From Hybos culiciformis (Eukaryota; Arthropoda; Insecta; Diptera; Hybotidae): a stretch of 64,000 nucleotides of DNA. The stretch spans positions 50,097,525 through 50,161,524 of the forward strand of contig OZ023273.1 of NCBI GenBank assembly GCA_964007475.1. The letters are read 5' to 3'. The notes beneath the pieces are model-generated. The model made no database searches, was not told the origin of the DNA, and was given only the letters and a program-made list of their open reading frames with translations. Positions within the stretch are counted from its first letter, which is position 1. Each line of letters begins with the position of its first letter. Positions 45,491 to 57,181 of this stretch are shown in pieces. The translations under genes and the position numbers were made by a program.

Positions 45491-45810
45491 ATTGGCGATG
45501 AATTGCTGGCGATGAATTGCTGGCGATGAATTGCTGGCGATGAATTGCTGGCGATGAATTACTGGCGATGAATTGCTGGCGATGAATTGCTGGCGATGAA
45601 TTACTGGTGATGAATTACTGGCGATGAATTGCTGGCGATGAATTACTGGCGATGAATTACTAGCGATGAATTGCTTGGCGATGAATTGCTTGGCGGTGAA
45701 CTTTTTGACGATGAATTGCTTGACGATGAATTGCTGGCGATGAATTGCTGGCGATGAATTGATTCGCGATGAATTGCTAGGCGATGAATCAGCCGCTTAC
45801 CTTCATAAAC

Positions 45811-46655
45811 ATATCTACAACATATAATATTATGTAATTAAGGTATGAATAATTTTACCCTGTACACGATATCGTTTTGTATGACAATAAATTTTTTCAA
45901 AGGTATAATACAGTGTTATTATAATTTTGCACACGTCTTCAGCCAACCCTCCTAGTTGAAAGTTAAATGTCAATGTACAATACGTTTTTTCGCATTATAT
46001 GAAAAAGAGGTCAATCTCTAATTAAATTATTCGAAATAAACCAAAATTGTTAAAAAAAAAATTTTTTATTAACGATCTAAGTTTTTAATTTAATAAAACA
46101 TCAAAATTCTGTTGCTTTGGGAAGTTTAAATCAAAAGAAAGTTTAAATCAGGAAAATTTAAATCAGAGCAAATATAAATTATTAAGATCAACTTGACACT
46201 GACTTACGGCGTATGGATTTATTGTTCAATTGTATCAAAAGTTTGTATTTATTTTTAAGTGTGAATTTACTTTCTTGATAAAAAGTTTTAGGTTTAAAAA
46301 TTAAGGTAAAATATTTTTAACAAAACAATAATATAAAAGTATTTTTTTTTATTTAAGTCAAGTTTTTCATTTACAGTCAGTACACGAAAATTTTCTTTTG
46401 ACTAAATATTACACTAAATGTTTACTCCGATGAAAATGTTTTATGCTTTTGTTGTTAAAAAAGGATTCATGAAAAAAAAAAGCACAATTTTATAACTAGA
46501 GTATTTTATATTTGAAATTGCAGATTATATGCTTTTTATGTTTCTCGACGGGTTAGTAAATAAAAATAAAGGCGATTAAAAGTGCCAATAAATACATTTT
46601 AATGCGCATGTCTTCGGTAAGTTGTATTTACATTCGCAAATTTAGCTCGGTAAAT
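45811..46655. other. AT-rich intergenic DNA
   Basis: Nothing coding is visible. Short repeats of GTTTAAATCA occur around 46125-46165. Confidence 0.45.
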
Positions 46656-47075
46656 GGTCCATTACATGCATCAATACACATGCAATTATAGAGGAATGTA
46701 AATTGTATTTACATTTCCCTGTGATGTAAATTGTATTTACATTGCTCTATATTGTATTTACATTCTTCATTTTGAACTGCGTAATACTATAAACAAAAAT
46801 AATATCACTCACACTCACAATATTTCAATACAGACAAATACCAAAAAAAAAAAAAAATCGCAAATGTATACCTCTCACATGCATCATATCAATGTCAAAA
46901 ATAATGCTAAAATCTAAATTTTCCCTCTGAGCTAATCTATATTTTCCCTCTGAGCAAACAAAAAAAAAAAAAAAAGAACCAATAAAAAAATACGCGGCAA
47001 TTTTTTTTTTTTCTAAAAAGCAGCCAGTCGATCAGTCGATGAATTTTCTTAACATGTGTTTCAATCTACTATTTT
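46656..47075 (+). repeat. Dispersed repeat family, copy A
   Basis: It contains TGCATCAATACACATGCAATTA and CAATATTTCAATACAG, which match 62655-62850. Three near-palindromic TGTAAATTGTATTTACAT words lie at about 46697-46765. The end, TTCTTAACATGTGTTTCAATCTACTATT (47045-47073), matches the ends of copies at 47933 and 54703 (inverted). The family is not recognised. Confidence 0.55.
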
Positions 47076-47700
47076 TAAAGGATCTTCGAACCTCTACTAC
47101 TAAATTTTTAAACGAGTGTGGTTGGATTTTAGTACAAAAATTTAAACCACACTTCAAAAATTGCACTTATTTTTATTCAAAAAAACAAAATGAATAAAAA
47201 TAGAACAATGGTAACCCTGAAAATATCTTTGTTATCATTATAAAGTTTGCTGTGATTGTCAAATGTCAAGTAAGAATTTTTTTTTCTTTTATCAACAAAC
47301 GAGGAAAATGGCAGCAACAAGGAGATTATTTATTGTAAATATAAATTATAATTATATAATTATTATTTGATTTTATTTGTAATTATAAAAAAAATAATTA
47401 TAAAATTATTATTATTTTTTTTAATAATTAAAAATAAAATTAAATAAAATTTAAGAAGACTATTAGTTCCTAAAATAATAAAAAAAAAATTTGTAATTTT
47501 TCTAAAAAAAAATTATTTGATTTTTTTTTTTGCAAAAAAGAAAATGAATAATTTTTTTTTGGAAAAATTACTAATTTTTTTTTTAATATTTTACGAATCT
47601 TCCGGTTTGAAATCATTTCGATAAATAAATAAACTTCCTTATTAAATTTTATTTCCTTGCTTCATTTTGAACTTTTTTGTTTATTTTTTTCATTATAAAT
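47076..47700. other. Very AT-rich spacer
   Basis: Dominated by A/T homopolymers and ATTATTATT or AATAATTA words, with no identifiable features. Confidence 0.5.
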
Positions 47701-47935
47701 GTATTGTTTTCAACTCCCTCTCACATGCACATTAAAGCAGTATACAATACATGTTAATCAAATTTGTTATACAGCTCGTTTTGTATACACACAAACATAT
47801 AGACACTCGTCAATATTATATCGCTCGACCTTCGGTCTCGTGATATAAACATGACTCGTGTCTATGTGTTTGTGTGTATACAAAACTCGCAAGAATAACA
47901 AATTTTCTTAACATGTATTGTAATCTACTATTATA
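47701..47935. repeat. Dispersed repeat family, copy B, with 180-bp hairpin
   Basis: The arms 47742-47830 and 47834-47924 pair around ACCTTCGGT. Shared words are ACAATACATGTTAA, AAATTTGTTAT and TTTGTATACACACAAACA. The centre ATCGCTCGACCTTCGGTCTCG also occurs at 63007-63030. Upstream CTCTCACATGCA-ATTAAA(A/G)CAGTAT matches 62905-62940. The terminal word is TGTAATCTACTATTA. Confidence 0.75.
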
Positions 47936-48299
47936 TACCCCAATTTTTTTTTTAATTTTCAAATTTTTTTAGTATAGGTATGCATATACGCAAAGTCTTG
48001 TACAATATAAACGAAACAAAAATATTACAATATGCTAAAATAAAAATGAATGATATTGCTTTGGTGCTTCAATGTCTTAAAAATTTCAACTTTTCTTACT
48101 TAATAATATTCTAACGAATTTATTACTATATATATAACAATTTATAAAACATAACGACAGGGCAGGTATAATTATTTTAATTAAAAGCTTCGAAAAAAGC
48201 TTCCTGTTTGTATAAAAAAATTGTCCTTTATGGATTGAGTAATTTTATTCAGACCTTTTGTACATTATTGAGCATACTTTTGACAATATAGGGTAATTT
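47936..48299. other. AT-rich intergenic DNA
   Basis: No recognised features. Confidence 0.4.
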
Positions 48300-48850
48300 T
48301 TTCATGCAGAAATATTGATGCATAAGCCGGTAACAGTGCTTCCCCCAGGACGTCTTGAGAAAAAACAATTTGCGGTGTTCACTATAACTCGGCCGAAAAT
48401 TATCTGAAATTAAAAAACCAAGAAAAATTTGTCAAATTATAATCAAATCTTCCCTCCAAAGTTCTCTGATATTTTTTTTTTGCATTTAAAAATTTTTGGC
48501 GGCCCTCTAAAGTGTAAACTGTTATTTTCCACTAAAAATTCCGCCTTTTTGTGGGTGGAACACACCCTTAATGAAAAAAAAAAATTTTTTACTAAAGGTT
48601 GGGGGCGGTATTTTATATATTAAAAATCTGTACAAAGTTTGAAATGAATCGGTCAAGTAGTTTTGAAATGACAGTGAACACGGACTTTAAAAAAGTAGTT
48701 TTGAGAAAAACGCGTCTAAAGTTTATGAACTAGAGTTAGAGAGTTAAAGGCCAGGAGACTAATAAGACAATAACTTTGAGAATATTACTTCTACCGACCT
48801 AAAATTTTAAGGACATATTCTTGAAATGTTAAACAATAAGATAAGAGAAA
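48300..48850 (+). repeat. Non-coding repeat-like block with inverted GTGTTCACT words
   Basis: The base composition is less AT-biased than the surroundings. GTGTTCACT at about 48376 and AGTGAACAC at about 48672 are inverted. Wording such as AACTCGGCCGAAAATT, GAATCGGTCAAGTAGTTTTGA and GAGAAAAACGCGTCTAAAG resembles interiors of non-coding DNA transposons widespread in insects (recognition from memory, not verified). No domain is seen in the 64-codon frame across it. Confidence 0.4.
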
Positions 48851-49634
48851 AAAAAAAACGATTTTTTGAAAGTTAAAACCCTAACCCCCCTTTAAAATAT
48901 TTAAATGAAAAATTTAAATATTCTACCAGGTTGTTAAAGGATTCAATAATTTTTTTTTACTAAACGTATGAAGTTAAAGTCATAAAAGGATAATGAGGTT
49001 AGAAAATAAAACCACCATGATACTTATATGAACACAAAAAGCGTAAATTCATAGAAAGATTCTTTTTCAGGAATTTATGTACCTACTTAATTTTCTGTTT
49101 TTTTTTATATTTTTTAATGAGTTGATTTGAATTAACCATTAAGTAATATTATAAGTATACTCAATGTATTTTATGTATTGATAAATCGAATAAATTGAAT
49201 ATTTTTATCAACATTATTACATGCGCACATAAATGTGTAATTATGTTCTATTGTAGAATTATTATTCGATTGATGATTTAAATATTATAGTTTGGGCTAG
49301 ATTCGATAATAATTTAAGATTTATATTCATTTTCGTAACGTATTATAATGTATTATATAATTAATTACTGTGAATGGAAGTAAAGTAGCGATCATTTTAA
49401 ATTCGGTAAAAGTTTATCATTTTAAAGTTAGGAAGAAAATGTAAGTTTTTGATTTAGTTGAAGAATTATATATACCTACATATACTGTTAGATAATATAA
49501 TTATAATTCTATATTATTACTTGATATTATTAAAAGTTTTTTCAAATTCATATTGTTTACCTACACATTTCAAATTTCAGGTTTAAAAGTAAATAAATAT
49601 TAGGAATACAAAATAATTGTGTTCAAAAATATAT

Positions 49635-49724
49635 AATTACATATTTTAAATTATATATATTTTAAATTATACATATTTTAAATTATACATATTTTAAATT
49701 ATACATATTTTAAATTATACATAT
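49635..49724 (+). repeat. 18-bp tandem repeat (TACATATTTTAAATTA)
   Basis: About five nearly identical copies of an 18-bp AT-only unit, ATTATACATATTTTAAAT. The first two differ by a C/T change. Confidence 0.9.
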
Positions 49725-49856
49725 TTTTAAAATAAATAAATTTAAACCTAATTGTGATTTGAATGAAAGTTACATTTTATTTTTCTGTGATAATTTCATT
49801 GTTCAATAAAATTGACAAAACTATAGTTATAAAAATATTCTGACAAAAAAAAAACA

Positions 49857-50406
49857 TTAAGAGCCCTCCACTTGAAATTCTGTTTTCTATTTCTGTTTTC
49901 TATTTTTGCAGTTTTTTTTGTTTTATTTTACAGAAAATAAACGGCCGTGAAAAATGCGACAAAAATTGTACGAAAAACACCTCTACCAGAAAATCACAAA
50001 ACTATATTTGAATTTTATTTCTGTGCAGAAACTGTTATTTACCAAAAAAATTAAAAAATTCTTAGAAATAAATAAAATTAATGAAAAATTGTTTAGGAAA
50101 TTAAAGAAATTCAAAATTTCACGTCACCAGCCCTGGAGAGTGGTATTTTAGCTTTATTTCTGCGCTTGAGATTTTTTATTATCTTTTTCCTTTACTTCAG
50201 AATCCAAGCAAATGTGTTCAAGTTTTTTAAAGGCTCGTTTGGGCCAAAAAACTCAAAATTTAAAAAATCCACCTCACCTATCCTGGAGCCAGTTATATAC
50301 TCTCTAACATATCAAAAAATCACTTCAGTCTAAATTGTAGTAACCCTACAATCAAAGCCAAACTAAGACCCATTTTTTTGCAATTTTTCACAATGAGGGC
50401 TCTTAA
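49857..50406 (-). mobile_element. TTAA-flanked MITE, copy 2 (542 bp, inverted to copy 1)
   Basis: The element 49861-50402 has the GAGCCCTC/GAGGGCTC inverted ends and TTAA on both sides (49857-49860 and 50403-50406). Its reverse complement aligns along its whole length with 29612-30144, with scattered substitutions and small indels. The reading frames seen in copy 1 are broken here, supporting a non-coding element. Two well-preserved copies imply recent activity driven by a transposase encoded elsewhere. Confidence 0.87.
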
Positions 50407-51055
50407 AATAATTGCGTTTCTTTTGAACCGAAATTAGTTTTTGCTGCTATTTTTCTTTGACAATTTGTAGACGATTATTACTTTGCAGTTGATTTTTTTT
50501 GCTTTCAGCTAAAACTAGTTGCGATTTGGTTTCCGGAACATTGCTTCTAAAATTTCTTTACGGCAGTAGCTGTGCTCAAGGCATAAATCATTGTACAAAA
50601 CAAAAGCAAAAACAATAATACATTAATACCGAATGATGAACAAAATTGTATTTTCCATCGTGTTTTATTTTATTTATGTTAAATTTATAGAACAAAAATA
50701 AAATATAATTTTTATAAGTTTGATAAGATGAGTGAACTAAAAGTTCTTACTTTAAATGTAAAATATAATATTTATTATACCTATGTATGCAATTTAAATA
50801 AAAAAAATATTATGGAGCTTTAGTTCAATTTAAAATTATTTTGTTAGAGAATAAAATTATTTTGTAAGAGTTTTATTAAAAGAAATAAAACAATATTTTT
50901 TAAATAAAAATATTTTATTTGATTTCGATTAATTACTTCAAAATTTCTATTAAATTTATTTTATCTAGAAATAAAAAAAATTTTTTTAATATTGAAGAAT
51001 TCGTTATTTTGGATAGATACCAAACAGGCCACTAGAGATTTTATTACGTTATTCC
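50407..51055. other. AT-rich intergenic DNA
   Basis: No recognised features. Confidence 0.45.
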
Positions 51056-51488
51056 AACGAAACAGAAAATTTTAAGTGTGTTCACATAGATGCATATAGT
51101 TTGAGTCATTTGAAAAAAGTTTCGTTGTTTTTTGTTTTTTATTAATTTATCGGTTAATGATGCTAAGTTATGTATTGATTAATTAATTTTTATGACATTT
51201 TGCGAGGATTTAATATGTAACCAACTCTGATAAAAATTTTGTGAGAACGAACTGGAAAATGAATAAAAGAACAACGAAACAGAAAATTTTAAGTGTGTTC
51301 ACATAGATGCATATAGTTTGAGTCATTTGAAAAAAGTTTCGTTGTTTTTTGTTTTTTAGTAATTTATCGGTTAATGATGCTAAGTTATGTATTGATTAAT
51401 TAATTTTTATGACATTTTGCGAGGATTTAATGTAACCAACTCTGATAAAAATTTTGTGAGAACGAACTGGAAAATGAATAAAAGAATA
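51056..51488 (+). repeat. 217-bp tandem duplication
   Basis: Copy 1 (51056-51272) and copy 2 (51273-51488) are nearly identical. The visible differences are a 2-nt deletion (TTTAATATG versus TTTAATG) and a T/G change in the run before AATTTATCGG. Each copy is bounded by AACGAAACAG and AATAAAAGAA. Near identity suggests a recent local duplication, or an assembly artefact from haplotype redundancy. Confidence 0.9.
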
Positions 51489-52086
51489 TCTAATTGATAG
51501 ACATAAAAATCAATAACATCGGCAATGCAATCATAACTTTTATTTAATATTATTTTAGTCTCCAAATTGATTAAACAATTATTGCACAACATTTACAAAA
51601 AAAAATCAAAATTTCAATATTGTGTTAAATTAAATTAAATTATTCATACGAGTTAATATAAGAGTTAATAAAGTTAGTTCATTAAATCACTAATCCAATG
51701 CAATCATTTTTATATATTTAAAATTATTTAATTTAATTTTAATTGGACTTGAATTCCCTCTGAGATTTAAATAATTACATAATATTATATATAGATATTG
51801 CTTAGATATTATACGTTTGTATATAAAGATTCTAATGATTCTAATGACGAAAAACTTTCCTAAAATTAAAGTAAATTTTCTTTTTGTTAAAATTTATGTT
51901 CTTATTTTCGATTCTTTTATTTAATTAGAAAAATCATTTTTTTTTTATATGTTAAAATACTGGAAGTAGGGTAAATTATTTTTAAATTTCTCCATATTGA
52001 TATAATTTTTACTTATTATTTGCTAATTGTTGTTTCCACAATTTATTTGATGTTTTCATTCTTAATAAAATGTACTTTACTACAAA
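51489..52086. other. AT-rich intergenic DNA
   Basis: No recognised features. Confidence 0.45.
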
Positions 52087-52263
52087 AAAAAAAGTGAGTC
52101 TCGGGACACACGGAAGAAGTGAAACTTCATGGCAAGTAGTATTTTCTGGGGAGGCTAAATAAATATTTAAAATGGCCAAGTGCACATAAGACATGACGCC
52201 AATCGATTTTTTTCGACGGCGACTAGTTGATTTTTGTCCTTCGACTGCGGCCAGTCGACTTAA
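52087..52263 (-). repeat. Dispersed repeat, copy 2 (inverted copy of 1717-1890)
   Basis: Reading the minus strand from AAGTCGACTGGCC to GTGTCCCGAGAC reproduces 1717-1890 with only a few changes, including a 3-nt difference after GGCCGCAG and one extra A in the A run after CGTCGA. The similarity stops abruptly at both ends, so this is a discrete dispersed unit. Confidence 0.75.
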
Positions 52264-53495
52264 AATTTGAAAATAAAATTCTGAAATTTACTTGTATGAA
52301 TTCTGACCCTCGTATAAATATTATTACTCTATGGTTTAATCGAAGGGCAGGGTTTTCAAAAATGTTACTGAGAAATAGTTAAAAAAAAAAAAAAAAAATT
52401 ATTGAAAACGTTTTAACTATAACGACCGAGTTGTGGAGGGAAAAATAATAGTAAATTGTTTGAAATTGCGTTTATGAGAAAGATATGAAGATTGGACTCC
52501 TAATAAACCACTCAAATAAGTTTCTTGGATCATGGGCACTTACCTCACGATTTTCGATCAATTATATCTAAATTAATTTATCCGAAAATTAATCAATACA
52601 GATAAAGTCATCCATCACAGAATTTAATTAGTTTTTCAAACACAGGATCTTCTCTGAACGAATCCAATATTTTGATACTTATTGTATGACAAAAGGGTCA
52701 CACTTAGAATTGAAACTGTTCGAGTGATTGTATATCCTTTTTTTTTTAATTATTTAATTAATAGTTGAAAATGATTTATGAAAAGGAATTTTCATTTGAT
52801 TTGAAAACACCTTTAATGATTTCAACATGCTTCTATACATTATTCATGTATGAAACAAAAAATTGAAAATTATTTTATTTTATTCTTTTAAAGATAAAAA
52901 TATTTGTACAATTAGGTAAATGGAAATATGGCGTGGCAAAAAAATGAACTAAAAGTCAGAAATGAAATAATTAAATAAAATGAAAATATTTTTTAATTAA
53001 ATTCTTAAATTTACATCCAAATTTTTATTTTATTTTTTGTTAAAATAATTATATCGCAATTTTTTCACCAGGTTTTACCATTTCTTTGTTAGCATAAAAG
53101 TATAAAAACAGTGGTAGAAATATTTTTAATATTATAATTCTCAAATTTTATTAATTCAAACAAGATATAAATTCAATAATTATTTTTTTCATATTTTTGA
53201 AATTTACATAAATATAGCGATGAAAACTTTAGATTTTCGGATTTCCTTCACTAGTTTCAGGGATTTAATTAATACAAAAAAAAATTCAAGAATTAAATTT
53301 CTCAATTATTCTTTGCGAAAAGCGAAATTTAATCATGTTCGAGCGAACGGATTTTTATTAAAATATTTAAAACATTAGAAACAAAATTTCGATATTGAAT
53401 TATTGTATACAAAAAAAATTTATTTGCGAACCATTTTCATTATTATTTACAAATATTTTGAAAATATTTTTTTAAATTAAAAAAAAAACCTTTAT
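52264..53495. other. AT-rich intergenic DNA
   Basis: Nothing coding is visible. A stretch at about 52520-52620 (ATCATGGGCACTTACCTCACG, CCGAAAATTAATC) faintly resembles an arm of the 28438-28935 foldback (CTTACCTCATCGGTCGATTTT), suggesting an old relative. Confidence 0.35.
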
Positions 53496-53682
53496 TATAG
53501 TACGATTCAAATCACTTGACCAATCCGTTATGCAAAGCTTTCCCTTTCCATTACAAAAATCCATACAAAATTTAGGGGAAATTATATAAGAATAAAAGCT
53601 CATGCAATTTTGTATGGAATTTTGTAATGGAAAAGGAAAGCTTTGCATAACGGATTGGTCAAGTGATTTGAATCGTACTATA
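53496..53682. mobile_element. 187-bp MITE, almost pure hairpin (77-bp arms)
   Basis: The left arm 53496-53572 (TATAGTACGATTCAAATCAC onward) and right arm 53606-53682 are reverse complements with only a few mismatches around a 33-bp loop. The outermost TA/TATA is compatible with a TA target duplication, as in Tc1/mariner MITEs. The 88-codon reverse-strand frame is a by-product. Confidence 0.8.
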
Positions 53683-54702
53683 CCACTTAATTTAAAAGTA
53701 CTTACAAAATATTCAAATTCAGTAGGTACATTGTACACAACACTGTTAATGTAAAAAAAAAAAAGAAATTTAATTGTATTTAAAATATATTTTACTTTGT
53801 TTCATTTTTTGATAATAAATTAAAACAAAAATATGTACACAAAGTCGATTGAATGCTTTTGTTGTATTTTTTAGAAACTTTATGCATATTTGGTAATTAA
53901 AAAGGATTTTGACCTGATTAAAAACAAAAAATATGACCACACCACATACTGAGATCCCTAATATCTGGTGGCAAATATTTAAATAAAAAGTAAAAAGAAA
54001 TATTTAATTAAATAAAATCAAACATAACATATTATATTAATATGTCGTCTTTGATAAAATGAAAACAAAACAAAAGAAGTATTTATTTTTAAATAAAATA
54101 TTTCGTTATTTTGTATTTTTATTAATTTTTGTCCTAATTAGTTTTTCAGTAATTTTTTAAAATTGATTAGATTAATATGATAAAAGGTTTTTTAAAGTTT
54201 TTTAAAATTTAAAAGATTTAACTATTTTAACAATTTTATGTATAATAAAAAGAACAATGACAATTTTTGTATATATGGAAAAATGCTTGACAGTATGACG
54301 ACATATCGTTATTATAACATGTTTTAGTTTAATTGATATTTGCTGCTGATGAAATTTGGTAAATCAAATGAAACGCGTCTAAATTATAATACAATTTTTT
54401 GAATAAAATTATTGTTTAGTAAAGTCTATAATGGTGTTTGAATTACTTTGATGATATTTATTTAATCAGACTTTACATAGTTCATACAAAACAAAAATAT
54501 TTCTATAAAATATTTACAAATTTTGCCCTTCGTTGTGAATTTAATTTGGAAAAGAAACATAACAAGAGAGTCCTGTTCGTAATAAAAATTTTAAAGGTTC
54601 CTCGCCTTTTTCATTATCATTTTTTAATTTCGTTTATTAAATAAATTTAAATTGAATATTATTATACCCAAACTTTGTACGGATAAAATTAAAACTGCAT
54701 TG
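53683..54702. other. AT-rich intergenic DNA
   Basis: No recognised genes. A 68-codon frame at 54438-54644 has no motif. Confidence 0.45.
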
Positions 54703-54805
54703 TAATAGTAGATTACAACACATGTTAAGAAAATTTGTTATTACAACGAGTTGTGTATACACAAAAAAACATAGACACGAATCAATTATATATTTTGTTA
54801 TATCG
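54703..54805 (-). repeat. Dispersed repeat family, copy C (end fragment)
   Basis: TAATAGTAGATTACAACACATGTTAAG and AAAATTTGTTATTACAACGAGTTGTGTATACACA match the inverted end of copy B (47860-47933). Only the terminal ~100 bp is present. Confidence 0.65.
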
Positions 54806-55625
54806 AAAATTAAAATTACATTTATTTATATACTGCTAATTTTTTATTCTATAATAAAAATAAAAATAAATTCAATTATAAAAATAGATTAAACATAACC
54901 ATGGTTGCGATTAAAATTTTTTAATATCTGTACCAAACTAGTATTTCAATATTTCAAAGTTTTTTTCAAAAATATGGATTTTGACTTAGTGGCATATTTA
55001 AAATTTCAAAAGCTTTAATATTCTCTATAAATTTAATTACAGTACATCCTTTAAATATTGAAATTTTGATATGCTTGGGCATTATATATCTGAATCAGTA
55101 ACGTGCGGTGACTTTTATTTGAAGGTGTGCAAAAAGCAAAAAAAATTAAACTATCAAAAATTCCATTGAGAACCTCATATTTATATAATTTAGCTCATAT
55201 TTATATAATTTTAATACAACTTTTTGCATTATTCAATAAATGTTGCATTAAAAATATTGTTTTCTGCTAAATATTGATCGCCAGATTTTCTGAAGGGCTG
55301 CTATTGTTGTAGCATTACGAATTGTAAATTAAGTAAATGAAAGAATTAATCCCACAAAAAAATTGAAAAATCTGCCCAGTTGATGAAAGTCTTGCCGACG
55401 CTTGATCTAGATTGTAGTTAATTACAATTTATAAAGTTTTGAATGAAATTTAATTTCACAATAGTGCTTCTCCTGAAAAAAATTTAAAATAAAAATATTC
55501 TATATAAAAAAATTTTTCCTGAGAAGCATTAAACTTAATTTTAACAAAAACATTTCAATATAATTTTTTTTTTTAAAGACAACATTATTGTCACTTACAA
55601 TCGTTTACTTTTCAGAACCTTACGA
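54806..55625. other. AT-rich intergenic DNA
   Basis: No recognised features. Confidence 0.45.
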
Positions 55626-55909
55626 TTCTTATGTTCAGAGAGAAAAATTCCCTTGAGCGGCAAAACATGAAAAGCACAAACAAAAAACACCTTCACAGTT
55701 TTCCACTAGAGTTCTTATGTTCAGAAAGAGAAAAATTTCCTTGAGCGGCAAAACATCCAAAGCACAAAACAAAACAAAACAAAACACACCTTCACAGTTT
55801 TCCACTAGAGTTCTTATGTTCAGAGAGAGAAAAATTTCCTTGAGCGGCAAAACATCAAAAGCACAAAACAATATAAAAACTTACACCTTCACGGTTTTCC
55901 TCTAGAGTT
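55626..55909 (+). repeat. Three-copy tandem repeat of ~86-99 bp
   Basis: Copies begin at TTCTTATGTTCAGA (55626, 55712, 55811). They share TCCTTGAGCGGCAAAACAT, AAGCACAAA and CACCTTCACAGTTTTCC. Length differences come mainly from a variable AAACAAAAC stretch. The repeated frames on both strands reflect the repeat, not a gene. Confidence 0.9.
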
Positions 55910-57000
55910 TTTTGTGTAGGATCAGAAATTGTTAAAATGTTCGTTTGTTGCTAGAGAGGTGCAGAAATTTTGTAGCACTCAAAAGGATTTATTTTTTGTT
56001 ATTTTGCTTGTGTAAAATGATTACGCATGCGCAATGCTGAAAATTTTTTGTATGAAAAGTAAAAAGCTTTATTATTTTTGTTCAAGCAAGTTGTGCTAGC
56101 ACCCATAGATAAGATATAGTAATAGATGGCCCACTCAAAAGATCTACTACAGCGCCTGGTGGATTTGTGGAGGGAAGGTGAACGAAAAAAATAAAAATTT
56201 TGTAGGTGGCAATTTATTTCTAATATTTCAAATTTGCAGGAAAAAAAGGAGATTATGAATAAAAGATAAATTTATTTTTATAGCAAATTTTTTATTTTCT
56301 TAATTTTTTTAGTTCAAATCACATTGTGTTCTAACATTTTCAATTAAAATTCTATTTATTTTATTGCAATAATTATTAATTAATAAATTAAATGTATAAT
56401 CTTAAATTTATTATTATTATTATTATTATTAATCTTAAATTAACTTAAATTCCAATAAATCCAACTTTGTTTTTGTTTTTGTTTTTTTTAAATAAAATCC
56501 ACAATTAAAATTCAAATATATTCAACTTTTTTATTTATTTATTTATTTATTTATTTCTACCAGATATTTATATTTTTTTCTCAAAATAAATCACCTACAC
56601 GTCCAAACGCTTTTATTTCAAAAAAAAAAATAAATAAAAAAAAAAATCAGCCGGCTGGGTTGACAATAAAACAAACGTAAACAAACAAGAGCGCCGCATG
56701 TGGTTGAAAGATGAAACACATTAAGAAAACTGAAATTAATTTTGTTCTAAGTGAACCTACCATGCTAGCACCTGATTAGCACCAAAAAATTTGTAATAAC
56801 TTTAATTGCGGTGCGATAATGGAAAATATTTAGTTTTTAATTTTTGTCAGATTCTAATGCGATTTTTGAAAATATTCAGAATACTTTTGTTGGCCAGTAT
56901 ATATTGAAAAAAAAACATATGGATTTAAAAACTCTAGTTAGTTATAATTTTTTTTTATAATTTTATTTTGATAAGATACTTAAAATCTAGATATTATTTC
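55910..57000. other. Intergenic DNA upstream of the second LINE
   Basis: It contains (TTA)n at about 56409-56432 and (TTTA)n at about 56530-56558. A less AT-biased patch lies at about 56125-56190 (CTACAGCGCCTGGTGG) and another at about 56650-56710 (AGCGCCGCATGTGG). Neither is assigned. The 5' end of the LINE may lie near the end of this stretch. Confidence 0.4.
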
Positions 57001-57181
57001 AACGTGTTAAGTTGTGTTGCGGATAAAATTACTTTTATTTTCTTTTTTTTAATTATTTTCTTGACCTACACTTAAATTTTTTGTGCTTACTTGCAATTTT
57101 TTATTTTTTTATATATTAAAGAAATTTTAATTAAACTTAATTTTATTGTGATTGTTCGTAAGTTTAATTTTACATTCTAAT

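Larger units (their letters stand above)
44707..45810. mobile_element. Foldback element with inverted 15-bp minisatellite arms and 9-bp target duplication
   Basis: The element 44716-45801 is flanked by a perfect 9-bp duplication, TTCATAAAC (44707-44715 and 45802-45810). The left arm (44716-45088) is a minus-oriented array of the 15-bp unit CAGCAATTCATCGCC. The right arm (about 45484-45801) is the same unit in plus orientation. A spacer containing a two-copy 180-bp repeat separates them. The ends are GAATCTAGGCT and, inverted, GGTAAGCGGCT; after these the two arms match (ATTCATCGCCTAGCAATTC). The same pair of end words bounds the 12883-13144 element. Long inverted repeats made of short tandem units plus 9-bp duplications are the defining features of Drosophila Foldback elements. 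No transposase is encoded here. Confidence 0.85.

Noticed and set aside
55635..55905. Repeated 78- and 62-codon frames on opposite strands
   Set aside because: They follow the three-copy tandem repeat on both strands, with no independent coding signal.
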